Origin: Hyphomicrobiales bacterium | GTDB taxonomy: Bacteria > Pseudomonadota > Alphaproteobacteria > Rhizobiales > Rhizobiaceae | NCBI GenBank assembly: GCA_900469475.1 | Contig: UBXG01000010.1 | Coordinates: 423,959 to 487,958, forward strand | Reading direction: 5' to 3' | Length of the DNA stretch: 64,000 bases | Shown: positions 45,233-53,820 of the stretch, piece after piece | Numbering within the stretch: the first letter of the stretch is position 1 | Layout of the letters: each line of letters opens with the position of its first letter | Made by a program: the position numbers and the translations under genes | The notes under the pieces: model-generated | What the model saw: only the letters and a program-made list of their open reading frames with translations | Databases searched by the model: none | What the model was told of the DNA's origin: nothing

Positions 45233-46483
45233 TCAATCTGTGTCACCGCCATCAGCCGCTGGCGCGCCAGCTGCATGTCTCGCCCGCAGCCGCTGGATAA
45301 GGGAATAGAGCCTTCTATTGGACTTGATCGCCACTTTCGTTCGCGTCATGCTCCGGCTCGCCATTGCCGCAAGGCGTCCCACGCCTGAGACCGGCAGGAA
45401 AAGATCATGCTGCACAGTTTCCATTGGGCACCAGGAACGCTTGTAGGTCTGGTCGCCGATGCCGAAGTCGAAGAGGGCGACGCCTTCGCGATGCAGCCGC
45501 TCGATCATCAGCCAGAACAGCAATTCGCCGGGGCTTGCGTCAGCAACCACAGCCTCGTCGATGGAAGCAAACTGGCAGATGACGTGGTCCCCCTTGCGGG
45601 AGAGGGCGGCGATGGCTGGAATATGGCCCTCATGCTCGCCTTTGAGCCGGAGCGCATGCATCTGAAGTGTCGCGCCGATGCCATCGCTGTGGCGTCGGTG
45701 TAACATGGCGTGCAGCGCGGCCTTGATCCGGGCATCCTTGAACGCGTCAGGCAAGCCGGCATCCTTGAAGCGGGTCGCCTTCTGTCGGAAGAAAAGATCG
45801 AGAAGCGCATCTTGCTGGTCGGGACCGGCAATCAGATATTCATAACCGCCTCTTGCGTCGAGAAGCCGGCTCTGATGCTTGAACTTCTTGCGCCGACGCT
45901 TGGCATTCACCTGCTTCAGGCTTGCTTCGAAACTGTCGAGGAAGGGCAGCTGAAAAGCACGGTTCTGGTTTTCGATCATCGTCAGCGAAGCGAGGGGGCT
46001 TTTGCGACCGCGCCATTCGAGCGGGATATTGCGCAGGATGACAACATCCGCCTTGCCGCGCAAAGCCGCGGATATGGCGTTCACCTGAACGGAGGTCAGT
46101 GGACCGTCCGCCAGAAACAGGGCTGAAAACAGACCGGTATTAATATTGTTGTGGTGGCCTCCGATGAACTCGGCCCGTCTTATCCCGTGACTGCGGATGA
46201 TCTCGAGCGGCAGGATGAAGGCGACATGATTTCCGATGGAGCCCCTGACGATGGCGAGAGGGCGTTTGAAGTTCTCCGCCCATGCTGCACACCAGTCATA
46301 GCTCTGATGCAGCGAGTTAAGGTCGTCCTGTTCCAGCGCGCGCCATTCGGCTTCAAGCGGTGCTATACTGTCTAAGATGTCGACCTGCAGATGAACGGTG
46401 GGCGCAGGCTCCATCTCGATCGACGCAATCTGCTCACCGGCTGCGGCGGTGATGCTGGCGATATCTCGCGTCTGGGTCTGCAT
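45233..46483 (-). CDS. GNAT/FemAB-like acyltransferase of the polysaccharide cluster
   Basis: A 416-residue protein of the CelD/BcsL-like acetyltransferase group (Acetyltransf_6). It carries RKKFKHQSRLLDARGGYEY, then GELLFWLMIERLHREGVALFDFGIGDQTYKRSWCPM, the block that is the family hallmark. It may add an acyl group to the polysaccharide, as UppD-like proteins of the UPP locus are proposed to do (inference). It is convergent with the Wzc-like gene; the two stop codons are adjacent with no gap, so the transcripts must overlap. Confidence 0.82.
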   Translation of the reverse strand: MQTQTRDIASITAAAGEQIASIEMEPAPTVHLQVDILDSIAPLEAEWRALEQDDLNSLHQSYDWCAAWAENFKRPLAIVRGSIGNHVAFILPLEIIRSHGIRRAEFIGGHHNNINTGLFSALFLADGPLTSVQVNAISAALRGKADVVILRNIPLEWRGRKSPLASLTMIENQNRAFQLPFLDSFEASLKQVNAKRRRKKFKHQSRLLDARGGYEYLIAGPDQQDALLDLFFRQKATRFKDAGLPDAFKDARIKAALHAMLHRRHSDGIGATLQMHALRLKGEHEGHIPAIAALSRKGDHVICQFASIDEAVVADASPGELLFWLMIERLHREGVALFDFGIGDQTYKRSWCPMETVQHDLFLPVSGVGRLAAMASRSMTRTKVAIKSNRRLYSLIQRLRARHAAGAPAADGGDTD

Positions 46484-46618
46484 CCGATCTTCTCCGCTCC
46501 GGCGGTATTCGGACGCAGTCTGGCGGCCAACGGCTTATTTTTGGCTTAATATGAGACATTCGCGCGGGATAAGGCACGGATCAAGGTTAGCCTAATGTAA
46601 ATCGCGTCGGGGCGAGCG

Positions 46619-46828
46619 CTATTGCGGGCGTGGCCCGGCCATCCACTTGATGATGCCCATTGCCGGCAGCACCCAGATGATGCCGCTGAGAAAGAAATAC
46701 AGGAAATGTACCCAGCCGGGTTGATCTGCGAGCGTTCGCACTGCAACGATCATGGCGACGATCGCATAGATTGCAACCAGCAGCACGAGCAAGATCATGC
46801 CAATGAATTTGCGCAGGCGAAGGGGCAC
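46619..46828 (-). CDS. DUF2842 family small membrane protein
   Basis: A 69-residue protein with two hydrophobic segments (about 9-33 and 42-62) beginning LRLRKFIGMILLV. This is the DUF2842 pattern known in alphaproteobacteria. The start is GTG 46828, chosen because GGAGAAAACCCC precedes it at good spacing. Function unknown. Confidence 0.82.
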   Translation of the reverse strand: MPLRLRKFIGMILLVLLVAIYAIVAMIVAVRTLADQPGWVHFLYFFLSGIIWVLPAMGIIKWMAGPRPQ

Positions 46829-46940
46829 GGGGTTTTCTCCTCATTATGACAACATGCCGCGACGGCATGCCGCAAACTCCCGGGACTTGTTTTGCACGCC
46901 CCTATCGGGCAAATCAACAGCCTGATCGAAGGGAGAAGCC

Positions 46941-48044
46941 ATGGCTGCCACTAATTTCACGACCGAACAGGCAATTTTGAAGGAAGTGGCCCGTCAGGAC
47001 CGCAATCGCCGCGCCATCCGCATCTGGCTCGCCTGCGTGCTTCTGGTTCTCTTCGCTCTCGTGCTGGTGGGTGGTGCGACGCGCCTCACCAATTCCGGCC
47101 TGTCGATCACGCAATGGCAGCCGATCCACGGTGTCATCCCGCCGCTGAATGCGCAGGAATGGCAAGACGAATTCGATCTCTACAAGCGTATTCCGCAATT
47201 CCAGATCCTGAACAAGGATATGACGGTCGAGGAGTTCAAGAGCATCTTTTGGTGGGAGTGGGCGCATCGCCTGCTGGCGCGCACCATCGGCGTCATTTTC
47301 GGCCTGCCGCTGCTGTTCTTCGTCCTGACCGGCCGCGTCGAGCGCAAGCTCTGGCTGCCGCTTGCCGGCATTTTCGTGCTCGGTGGCCTTCAAGGTGCGA
47401 TCGGCTGGTGGATGGTCTCCTCGGGGCTGGAAGCACGCACCGACGTCAGCCAGTACCGGCTTGCCACCCATCTCGTCACCGCCTGTCTGATCTTTGCCGC
47501 CTGCATGTGGTTCATGCGCGCCCTGTCGCCGCATTCGAACGAGCCGCCGCCAACTCGCCATTCGGCAAAGCTCGCCAGTTTGATCGCCTTCATGGCCTTG
47601 TTTCAGATCTATCTTGGCGCGCTCGTCGCCGGTCTCGATGCAGGCCTCAGCTACAATACCTGGCCGCTGATGGATGGAGCCGTCGTGCCCAGCGATCTCT
47701 TCATACAGTCACCGGGCTGGATCAATTTCTTCGAGAATCCGAAGATGGTCCAGTTCGTTCACCGTCTCGGTGCCTATGCGCTCTTCGCCATCGTCGCCAT
47801 CAATATGATCATCTCGCTGCGCGCCGCGGCGCAAACGACGCATGCGCGCCGGTCCGTCGTTCTCTTCGTGCTTGTGCTGATCCAGGCGATCCTTGGTATT
47901 TCGACGCTGCTGCTGCATGTGCCGCTGGATTTGGCCCTGGCGCATCAGGCCGGCGCCCTGATCGTCTTCGGCTTCGCGATTGCCAACTGGCGCGGTTTCT
48001 ATGGTGAACTGCCGCGCCAGACATCGATCGTCGTGAGAGATTGA
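46941..48044 (+). CDS. ctaA: Heme A synthase (COX15/CtaA type)
   Basis: Converts heme O to heme A for cytochrome aa3 oxidase, in the inner membrane. The 367-residue protein has eight TM helices; the conserved histidines are in EWAHRLLART, HLVTACL, VQFVHRLGAY and LAHQAGALI, with the first Glu-x-x-His of the active site. It carries the alphaproteobacterial COX15-like length. ATG 46941 follows GGGAG. It relates to the window's hemB by pathway. Confidence 0.95.
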   Translation: MAATNFTTEQAILKEVARQDRNRRAIRIWLACVLLVLFALVLVGGATRLTNSGLSITQWQPIHGVIPPLNAQEWQDEFDLYKRIPQFQILNKDMTVEEFKSIFWWEWAHRLLARTIGVIFGLPLLFFVLTGRVERKLWLPLAGIFVLGGLQGAIGWWMVSSGLEARTDVSQYRLATHLVTACLIFAACMWFMRALSPHSNEPPPTRHSAKLASLIAFMALFQIYLGALVAGLDAGLSYNTWPLMDGAVVPSDLFIQSPGWINFFENPKMVQFVHRLGAYALFAIVAINMIISLRAAAQTTHARRSVVLFVLVLIQAILGISTLLLHVPLDLALAHQAGALIVFGFAIANWRGFYGELPRQTSIVVRD

Positions 48045-48067
48045 GGCGCTTTGCGCCTCAAATCCCT

Positions 48068-49378
48068 TTAGCGTGCGGAAGCGACACTTGCTGCCGAAGA
48101 CATCCGCGAGACGACTTTCAGCCGCTTGATTTCGCCACGCCGGAAGGCGGCGAGGAAGCGATTGTAATCCTTGAAAACCACGCAGCCGTTCGATTCGGCA
48201 CGGCCGCCTCTGAGCATGTATGTGTGAGCCAGCAGGCCGTCGCGGCCGTAGACGCGAGCGCCGCCTGAGGGCGTCAGGCGCAGCGCCTGCACGCCATGAA
48301 ACAGGCTCTCCCGGTAGGTCAGGTTATAAGTTTCCGGTGGCGTCGGGCCGGTGTTTTTGCGATCGACATATCGGGGATTGTCACGCATGTGGCCGAGGCC
48401 GGAATGGGCTTCGAGGCGCTCGCCGCTCGGCAGGTAAACAGTCTTCGCCTCGATGTCGTAGATCGCCGTGCCTGGTCCGGGGCTGATGGCGGCAAACGGA
48501 TTAATGAAGGGCTTCGCCTTGCGAACGGAACTGTCATCCGGATCGGCATAGGCCATCATGCGTGATGGCGGCTGTGCGGTCGTTTCGCTTCCCGTTGCCC
48601 TGGCGATGGCGCTTGTGGCGCTGGCCCGTTGCACGGGCGTTTCGCGGGCAGGGCGCGTCATGGGAATGACGTTCAGCACGGCTTCCGCCACTGCAATGTC
48701 GGCGTCTTTCGCAGGCACCGGCTTTGCTTCCGCTATGGCGGGCAGGCTGACCTCAGGAGCCGCGGAAGCAACCGCCGCCGGCTCCTCCGTGGTTTTCAGC
48801 GGGCCTGCGGCCGGCATCAGGGCGGCTGCATATTTTGCCGGACTCAGCGATTGCACTGCGGTAGCGAAATTGATCGCGATCACCTTGCGCAGATGGTCAA
48901 TCGTCTCAGGCGAAGCCGCGGCTACTTCGAGACGGCCGCTCTTGATGCTGGCGGCCGCAATCTGAGCCTGCTTCATATCCGACGTCTGCTGTGCGAGTGC
49001 GTATGCGAGTTGCGCACGAACCGCATCCGTCCTGCCAGCTTTCGTTTGAACCTCTGCAGCCGCGACGTTGCCGAAGCGGCTTTGCCCATGCAGCGAAGTG
49101 GTCTGGCTCGCATAGCGGGCAGGGTGGGCCACGTGGCTTTGCGGAACGATGAAGGCCGATGCTCGCGGCGCCAGGAAGCTGTCGGTCGATGTCGCCGCGC
49201 CGGGAAGCGACAGCACCATCGATTGCGTCGTCATCAGCGTCGCAGTGACCCAGGCGAACGCCGCGACTGCGACGCCGGTGGCTAGGGTGCCGGGACGGAT
49301 GCTGAGGGATTTTTTCGATCGCGAGGCGTAGCCGGAGCGCGAATTGAAGTTACCGAACGTTTCGGTCACGAACGCCAT
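48068..49378 (-). CDS. Membrane-anchored DUF2778 (Tlde1-like L,D-transpeptidase) protein
   Basis: A 436-residue protein with one N-terminal TM helix (about 31-55), a long Ala/Thr/Pro-rich periplasmic linker and a C-terminal DUF2778 domain (about 300-425). The domain contains EAHSGLGHMRDNPRYV with a conserved His and SNGCVVF with the cysteine (C399), the catalytic pair of the Tlde1/L,D-transpeptidase fold. Tlde1 itself is a Salmonella type VI effector; here no secretion genes accompany it, and the anchor suggests a housekeeping peptidoglycan enzyme. Start ATG 49378 is chosen so that the hydrophobic helix is near the N-terminus. Confidence 0.82.
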   Translation of the reverse strand: MAFVTETFGNFNSRSGYASRSKKSLSIRPGTLATGVAVAAFAWVTATLMTTQSMVLSLPGAATSTDSFLAPRASAFIVPQSHVAHPARYASQTTSLHGQSRFGNVAAAEVQTKAGRTDAVRAQLAYALAQQTSDMKQAQIAAASIKSGRLEVAAASPETIDHLRKVIAINFATAVQSLSPAKYAAALMPAAGPLKTTEEPAAVASAAPEVSLPAIAEAKPVPAKDADIAVAEAVLNVIPMTRPARETPVQRASATSAIARATGSETTAQPPSRMMAYADPDDSSVRKAKPFINPFAAISPGPGTAIYDIEAKTVYLPSGERLEAHSGLGHMRDNPRYVDRKNTGPTPPETYNLTYRESLFHGVQALRLTPSGGARVYGRDGLLAHTYMLRGGRAESNGCVVFKDYNRFLAAFRRGEIKRLKVVSRMSSAASVASAR

Positions 49379-49736
49379 GATACTCGTTATCCAACCTACA
49401 CAGACACTGAACCGGCTCAAGAACGCACACGTGCCCTAACGCGAAAATCGCGTTCGGTCGCCAACTTGCCGGCTGTCTGGAAGCATGCCGAATTATGGTA
49501 ACCAATTCCTTTACGATGGCTCATTCTTGGATATTCATTGAAAAAAGGGATAGTTTTAACGCCCCACCTATTCGGGCAAGCAAAGCCGTTAAAGAGCAAA
49601 TCCGGCCGACAATTGGTCGCAAGCCCAACGGTTGTTCACTTTTCCGTGTAGGTTCCGCTAATTTAGGGCAACGGCAAAAATAAGGCCGAATACGGCAGCG
49701 GAGCCTAAATTGCGCAAAACTGTTTTTGACGTGAAA
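49379..49736. other. Gap between the DUF2778 gene and the argC terminator
   Basis: These 358 bases contain no supported gene. Two short open frames (about 49495-49683 forward and 49521-49778 reverse) overlap each other and lack ribosome sites. The part next to 49378 should hold the promoter of the DUF2778 gene. Confidence 0.6.
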
Positions 49737-49766
49737 AGGCCCGGCCTGAATAAACAGGCCGGGCCT
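49737..49766 (-). terminator. Rho-independent terminator after argC
   Basis: AGGCCCGGCCTG (49737-49748) pairs perfectly with CAGGCCGGGCCT (49755-49766) with a 6-base loop; on the reverse strand TTTT follows the stem. It lies 28 bases past the argC stop. Confidence 0.9.
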
Positions 49767-49794
49767 ATCGAATTTCAATCCGCGTTGGACTGAG

Positions 49795-50727
49795 CTACGC
49801 GCTCAGCATCAGATCCATGTTCTGTACGGCTGCACCCGATGCGCCCTTGCCGAGATTGTCGAGCAGGGCAACGAGATTGACCTGCGCTCCGCCCGGCGTG
49901 CCGAAGACGAAGAGCTTCATCGTGTCCTTGCCGGCGAGCTCGACGGCGTTGACGCGGGGCAGGGCGCGGCTCTCATCGAGCGAAACGACCTGAACGATAT
50001 CCTGACCGGCATAATGCTCGACGAGCGCGGCATGAATGCTCTCCAGCGTCGCGCCTTCTGCGAGATCGCCGAGATGCAGCGGCACCTGCACGATCATGCC
50101 CTGCGGGAAGCGGCCGACGGAGGGGGAGAAGATCGGCGCGCGCTCCAGCAGGCCGTGCGTCGTCATCTCGGGCACATGCTTGTGGGTCAGCGGCAGGCCG
50201 TAGAGGAAATGCGGCGCGGTGATCGCATCCGGATGGTCCGGATTTTCCATCTGGGCGATCATCTGCTTGCCGCCGCCGGTGTAGCCGGACACTGCATTCA
50301 CCGTCACGGGATAGTCCGTCGGAAGGATGCCGGCGGCGCGTAGCGGCCGGATGACGCCGATCGCACCCGTCGGGTAGCAGCCGGGATTGGCGACGAAACG
50401 TGCTGCCTTGATCTTGTTGCCCTGGTTGCTGTCCATCTCGGCAAAGCCATAGGCCCAGTCTGGATGGATGCGGAAGGCCGTCGAGGTGTCGATGACGCGG
50501 ACATTGTTGTTGCCCGCCACCATCTTCACCGCTTCCTTCGACGCGTCGTCGGGCAGGCAGAGGATGGCGATGTCGGCGCTGTTCAGCATGTCTTCGCGCA
50601 TGGCGGCATTGCGGCGTTCGGCTTCGGGAATGGACAGCAGCTCGACATCGCGGCGGTCGGCCATGCGCGTGCGGATCTGCAAGCCCGTGGTTCCGTGTTC
50701 GCCATCGATGAAGATTTTCGGTGCCAT
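49795..50727 (-). CDS. argC: N-acetyl-gamma-glutamyl-phosphate reductase, short type
   Basis: The third step of arginine synthesis: NADPH reduction of N-acetylglutamyl phosphate. The 310-residue protein belongs to the type 2 (short) ArgC; catalytic Cys117 is in NPGCYPTGA, and IDGEHGTTGLQI at the N-terminus is the dinucleotide-binding loop. Genes for rplM and rpsI occur 2 kb upstream on the same strand, a neighbourhood common to rhizobia. Confidence 0.96.
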   Translation of the reverse strand: MAPKIFIDGEHGTTGLQIRTRMADRRDVELLSIPEAERRNAAMREDMLNSADIAILCLPDDASKEAVKMVAGNNNVRVIDTSTAFRIHPDWAYGFAEMDSNQGNKIKAARFVANPGCYPTGAIGVIRPLRAAGILPTDYPVTVNAVSGYTGGGKQMIAQMENPDHPDAITAPHFLYGLPLTHKHVPEMTTHGLLERAPIFSPSVGRFPQGMIVQVPLHLGDLAEGATLESIHAALVEHYAGQDIVQVVSLDESRALPRVNAVELAGKDTMKLFVFGTPGGAQVNLVALLDNLGKGASGAAVQNMDLMLSA

Positions 50728-50864
50728 CTTATTCCTGCTCTTTCAATAGGTTGAGAATGTTTCCGGACTCAATTTGCCATGCAGTTGATTCAATTTCATA
50801 ACGGCCGCTTCGGGAGCGGCAGGGCGACTTTCGAAAACCGTCGCGCCTCTCCCGAAATCATGTC

Positions 50865-51818
50865 TCAGCGACCGCTTGCACGTTGTTCGGCGTGGAGACC
50901 GAGCATATACATCGCCACGGTCGCTCCCGCAATGGCGGTGATGTCGGCGTGGTCGTAAGCAGGCGACACTTCGACGACATCGGCACCCCTGATGTCGAGC
51001 TGATGCAGGCGCTGCAGCACCGATAGGATCTTGGCGCTGGAAGGGCCTCCGGCGACCGGCGTTCCCGTGCCCGGAGCAAACGCCGGATCGAGGCAATCTA
51101 TATCGAAGGTCAGATAAGTCGGCGCGCCCTTGGTATGCGAGATAATCGTCGAAGCGATGTCGCCGGCGCTCATATCCTCAACCTGATGGCCATGGAGGAG
51201 CTGGATACCAAAATCGTCGGGCGCATGTGTGCGGATGCCGATCTGGATGGAGCGGTCGGGATCGATCAGCCCGTCGCGTACGGCGCGCGCGACGAAGGAG
51301 CCATGGTCGATACGCCTGCCGTCATCGAACCAGGTATCCTGATGGGCATCGAATTGTACCAACGCCAGTGGCCCGTGCTTGGCGGCATGAGCCTTCAACA
51401 GCGGCCACGTGACGAAGTGATCGCCGCCGAGCGTCAGCAGGAAGGCACCGCTGTCGAGGATCGCCGTCGCCTGCTTTTCAATTGCAGCGGGCGTATCCTG
51501 ATGATTGCCGTAGTCGAGTAGGCAATCGCCATAGTCGATGACGGCCATTTCGGCGAAGAGATCGCGGTTGAATGGATATTGCGGATCGTTGTCGAAGATC
51601 GCGGAGGCACGCCTGATCGCCTGCGGCCCGAAGCGCGTTCCCGGCCGGTTCGAGGTGGCCGCATCGAAGGGGATGCCCCAGACCACGGCGTCGGCGCCTT
51701 CGAGCGATTTGGTGAAGCGGCGGCGCATGAAGGAGAGCGCGCCGGCAAAGGTCGGATCGCTGGCAGCCGAGGTCAGACTTGCCGCGGTGAAGGCATGGTC
51801 AATCGATGTGCTCGGCAA
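50865..51818 (-). CDS. speB: Agmatinase
   Basis: Hydrolyses agmatine to putrescine and urea. The 317-residue ureohydrolase shows the two-Mn site: GGDHFVTW, DAHQD and FDIDCLDPA. I place the start at TTG 51818, because a strong AAGGAG lies just before it; ATG 51839 would add seven residues and place the codons over that AAGGAG. In both versions the gene overlaps the end of the monooxygenase-like gene (by about 20 or 41 bases), so the two are likely coupled. Close relatives such as guanidinobutyrase cannot be ruled out. Confidence 0.9.
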   Translation of the reverse strand: MPSTSIDHAFTAASLTSAASDPTFAGALSFMRRRFTKSLEGADAVVWGIPFDAATSNRPGTRFGPQAIRRASAIFDNDPQYPFNRDLFAEMAVIDYGDCLLDYGNHQDTPAAIEKQATAILDSGAFLLTLGGDHFVTWPLLKAHAAKHGPLALVQFDAHQDTWFDDGRRIDHGSFVARAVRDGLIDPDRSIQIGIRTHAPDDFGIQLLHGHQVEDMSAGDIASTIISHTKGAPTYLTFDIDCLDPAFAPGTGTPVAGGPSSAKILSVLQRLHQLDIRGADVVEVSPAYDHADITAIAGATVAMYMLGLHAEQRASGR

Positions 51819-52176
51819 GGGCCTCTCCTTTACTTGCATGAAAGTTGTAGGCCCGTTCTATCCTGCCTACGCGCACCTTGTATTCTTCGTACCAGCGCTC
51901 GCGGCCGAGTTTCTGCGCGGCCAGATGCGACACGACGTTCTTCCAGGCGAGGATGCTTTCCTCGTCACGCCAGAAGGAGTTGGTGATGCCGAAGCCGCCA
52001 GGCTCCCTGACACTCTCAATCCCAAGAAAGCCGTCCTGTGCCTTTGCCAGTTCTTCCATGCGGTCGCCCATAGAACCATAGCCGTTGTCGCCTTCGGTGC
52101 GGAGCGACGCGAATGTGACGATGTAATAGGGCGGCTCGGGAGTGGCGGCGAAACGCGATGAAGTACTCTTGCTCAT
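51799..52176 (-). CDS. Antibiotic-biosynthesis-monooxygenase-like protein
   Basis: A 125-residue protein of the dimeric alpha/beta-barrel (ABM) type. It has YYIVTFASLR, then MEELAKAQDGFLGIESVREP and the NSFWRDEESILAWKNVVSHLAAQ block typical of ABM-domain heme-degrading or quinol monooxygenases and their relatives. The role is unknown. It comes first in an operon with speB, and its last 20 bases overlap the agmatinase start region. Confidence 0.82.
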   Translation of the reverse strand: MSKSTSSRFAATPEPPYYIVTFASLRTEGDNGYGSMGDRMEELAKAQDGFLGIESVREPGGFGITNSFWRDEESILAWKNVVSHLAAQKLGRERWYEEYKVRVGRIERAYNFHASKGEALAEHID

Positions 52177-52242
52177 GGTGTTTCTCCGGAGAGCGGTCAA
52201 ATCTCGAAATTCGGGCTGGAATCGTAAACTAAGATCCGACGA

Positions 52243-52506
52243 CTATTTGCCCGATCGAGCGGTGCATTGATACGCCTTTTTCACGCAGGCGATCTGCGGC
52301 GTCGAGCAATTTGCCTGTCCATCGGTCACGACACAATAGGAGCAGCTGTCGTTGAACTCGCGACAGTCCGCGTTTGCCTGGAGAAAATCCTTCATGCTTT
52401 GCATGTCCACGACCCTGTCGGCTGGGGGAGTTGGCTGGGCATCGTCGCATAGAGCCGGTGATGCTAGGCCGATCAAGAATGGAAGCGAAAAGATGAGGCT
52501 GCGCAT
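52243..52506 (-). CDS. Small secreted cysteine-rich protein
   Basis: An 87-residue precursor with a Sec signal peptide (cleavage after ALC/ALCD near residue 20) and six cysteines in the mature part (CREFNDSCSYCVV, CSTPQIACVKKAYQC), a pattern of disulfide-bonded periplasmic proteins. GGGGAG lies before ATG 52506. Unrecognised family. Confidence 0.7.
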   Translation of the reverse strand: MRSLIFSLPFLIGLASPALCDDAQPTPPADRVVDMQSMKDFLQANADCREFNDSCSYCVVTDGQANCSTPQIACVKKAYQCTARSGK

Positions 52507-52592
52507 TGAACTCCCCAGATGCTTGTAGGGGGACTCTGCCATAAAAAGCATTTCCTGCCTTGGCAAATCTGCATCATTTCAATGCTGCAAAG

Positions 52593-52618
52593 AAAAAGGC
52601 CGGGGAAACCCCGGCCTT
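52593..52618 (-). terminator. Rho-independent terminator after rpsI
   Basis: AAGGCCGGGG (52596-52605) and CCCCGGCCTT (52609-52618) form a perfect 10-bp stem with a 3-base loop; on the reverse strand the T run corresponds to A residues at 52593-52597. Confidence 0.92.
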
Positions 52619-52645
52619 TCCAATAATCCGATCTCGGATAAGCGA

Positions 52646-53116
52646 TTAACGCTTGGAGAACTGGAAGGAACGACGTGCCTTTGCACGGCCGTACTTCTTA
52701 CGTTCGACGACGCGGCTGTCGCGGGTCAGGAAGCCACCCTTCTTCAGCACCGAGCGCAGGCCCGGCTCGAAGTAGGTGATCGCCTTGGACAGGCCGTGAC
52801 GAACGGCACCGGCCTGGCCGGAGAGGCCGCCGCCGGCAACGGTTGCGATGATGTCGAACTGGCCGTCACGGGCAGCTGCGACGATCGGCTGACGCAGGAT
52901 CATCTGCAGAACCGGACGGGCGAAGTAAGCCGTGTAGTCCTTGCCGTTGACGATGATCTTGCCGGAGCCGGCCTTGACCCAAACGCGGGCGACGGCGTCC
53001 TTGCGCTTGCCGGTCGCGTAGGAGCGGCCGAGCGAGTCAACCTTGCGGACGTGAACCGGAGCAGCAGCTGCTTCCGAAGTCGTGCCGAGGTCCTTCAGGG
53101 AGGAGAGGTCAGCCAT
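52646..53116 (-). CDS. rpsI: 30S ribosomal protein S9
   Basis: A 156-residue small-subunit protein with the C-terminal KKYGRAKARRSFQFSKR tail that reaches the P-site tRNA. The alphaproteobacterial form carries an extra N-terminal stretch (about 1-30). It starts two bases after the rplM stop. Confidence 0.98.
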   Translation of the reverse strand: MADLSSLKDLGTTSEAAAAPVHVRKVDSLGRSYATGKRKDAVARVWVKAGSGKIIVNGKDYTAYFARPVLQMILRQPIVAAARDGQFDIIATVAGGGLSGQAGAVRHGLSKAITYFEPGLRSVLKKGGFLTRDSRVVERKKYGRAKARRSFQFSKR

Positions 53117-53118
53117 TA

Positions 53119-53583
53119 TCAGGCGCTCCTTACGTTCTTCTTGTTCAGCTTGGCGACGTCGAGGACGACCGGCTGCTGAGCTTCGTGGGGATGGTTGGAG
53201 CCGGCGTAGACGCGCAGGTTCTTCATCTGGCGACGGCCGAGCGGGCCGCGGGGAACCATGCGCTCGACGGCCTTCTCAACGACGCGCTCCGGGAAGCGAC
53301 CTTCGATGATCTGACGAGCCGTACGCTCCTTGATGCCGCCGGCATAACCGGTGTGCCAGTAGTAAACCTTGTCTTCGTACTTCTTGCCGGTGAAGACGAC
53401 TTTGTCGGCATTGATGACGATGACGTTGTCGCCGTCGTCGACGTGCGGCGTGAAGGTAGCCTTATGCTTGCCGCGCAGACGCATTGCGATGATAGAAGCG
53501 AGACGGCCAACGACAAGCCCTTCGGCGTCGATGAGAACCCACTTCTTCTCCACCTCTGCAGGCTTCTGGGAGAAGGTTGCCAT
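53119..53583 (-). CDS. rplM: 50S ribosomal protein L13
   Basis: A 154-residue protein that assembles early on 23S rRNA. Contains DAEGLVVGRLAS, KVVFTGKKYEDKVYYWHTGYAGG and RMVPRGPLGRRQ of the family. First gene of the rplM-rpsI operon; its promoter is at 53707-53735. Confidence 0.98.
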   Translation of the reverse strand: MATFSQKPAEVEKKWVLIDAEGLVVGRLASIIAMRLRGKHKATFTPHVDDGDNVIVINADKVVFTGKKYEDKVYYWHTGYAGGIKERTARQIIEGRFPERVVEKAVERMVPRGPLGRRQMKNLRVYAGSNHPHEAQQPVVLDVAKLNKKNVRSA

Positions 53584-53706
53584 GTTGCATACTCTCTTTT
53601 AGGACCCTTGGCCCGAAGGCGTCTGGGCGTTTCTTGTTGCTTGATTTGGCTCGCATGGATGCGCGCCAAAAAGAAAGCAGCCCGGAAAGGCTGCGATCTG
53701 AGGCGG

Positions 53707-53735
53707 CTTATAGATCGATTAAGAGCCAGGGTCAA
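53707..53735 (-). promoter_or_regulatory. Sigma-70-type promoter of rplM-rpsI
   Basis: Read on the reverse strand: TTGACC (53730-53735), a 17-base spacer and TATAAG (53707-53712), a near-consensus -35/-10 pair. It lies about 125 bases before the rplM start, giving a leader in which L13-dependent autoregulation could act (inference). Confidence 0.75.
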
Positions 53736-53820
53736 TATCGCCTGATTGGTAGGCTGTAAAAATTATAAAGTAAAATCAATGAGTTATATATGTGGTAAAA
53801 TAAAACCACATAATTTGTCG

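Noticed and set aside
48068..49378. Type VI secretion effector
   Set aside because: No secretion, VgrG, PAAR or immunity genes nearby, and the protein has its own membrane anchor.
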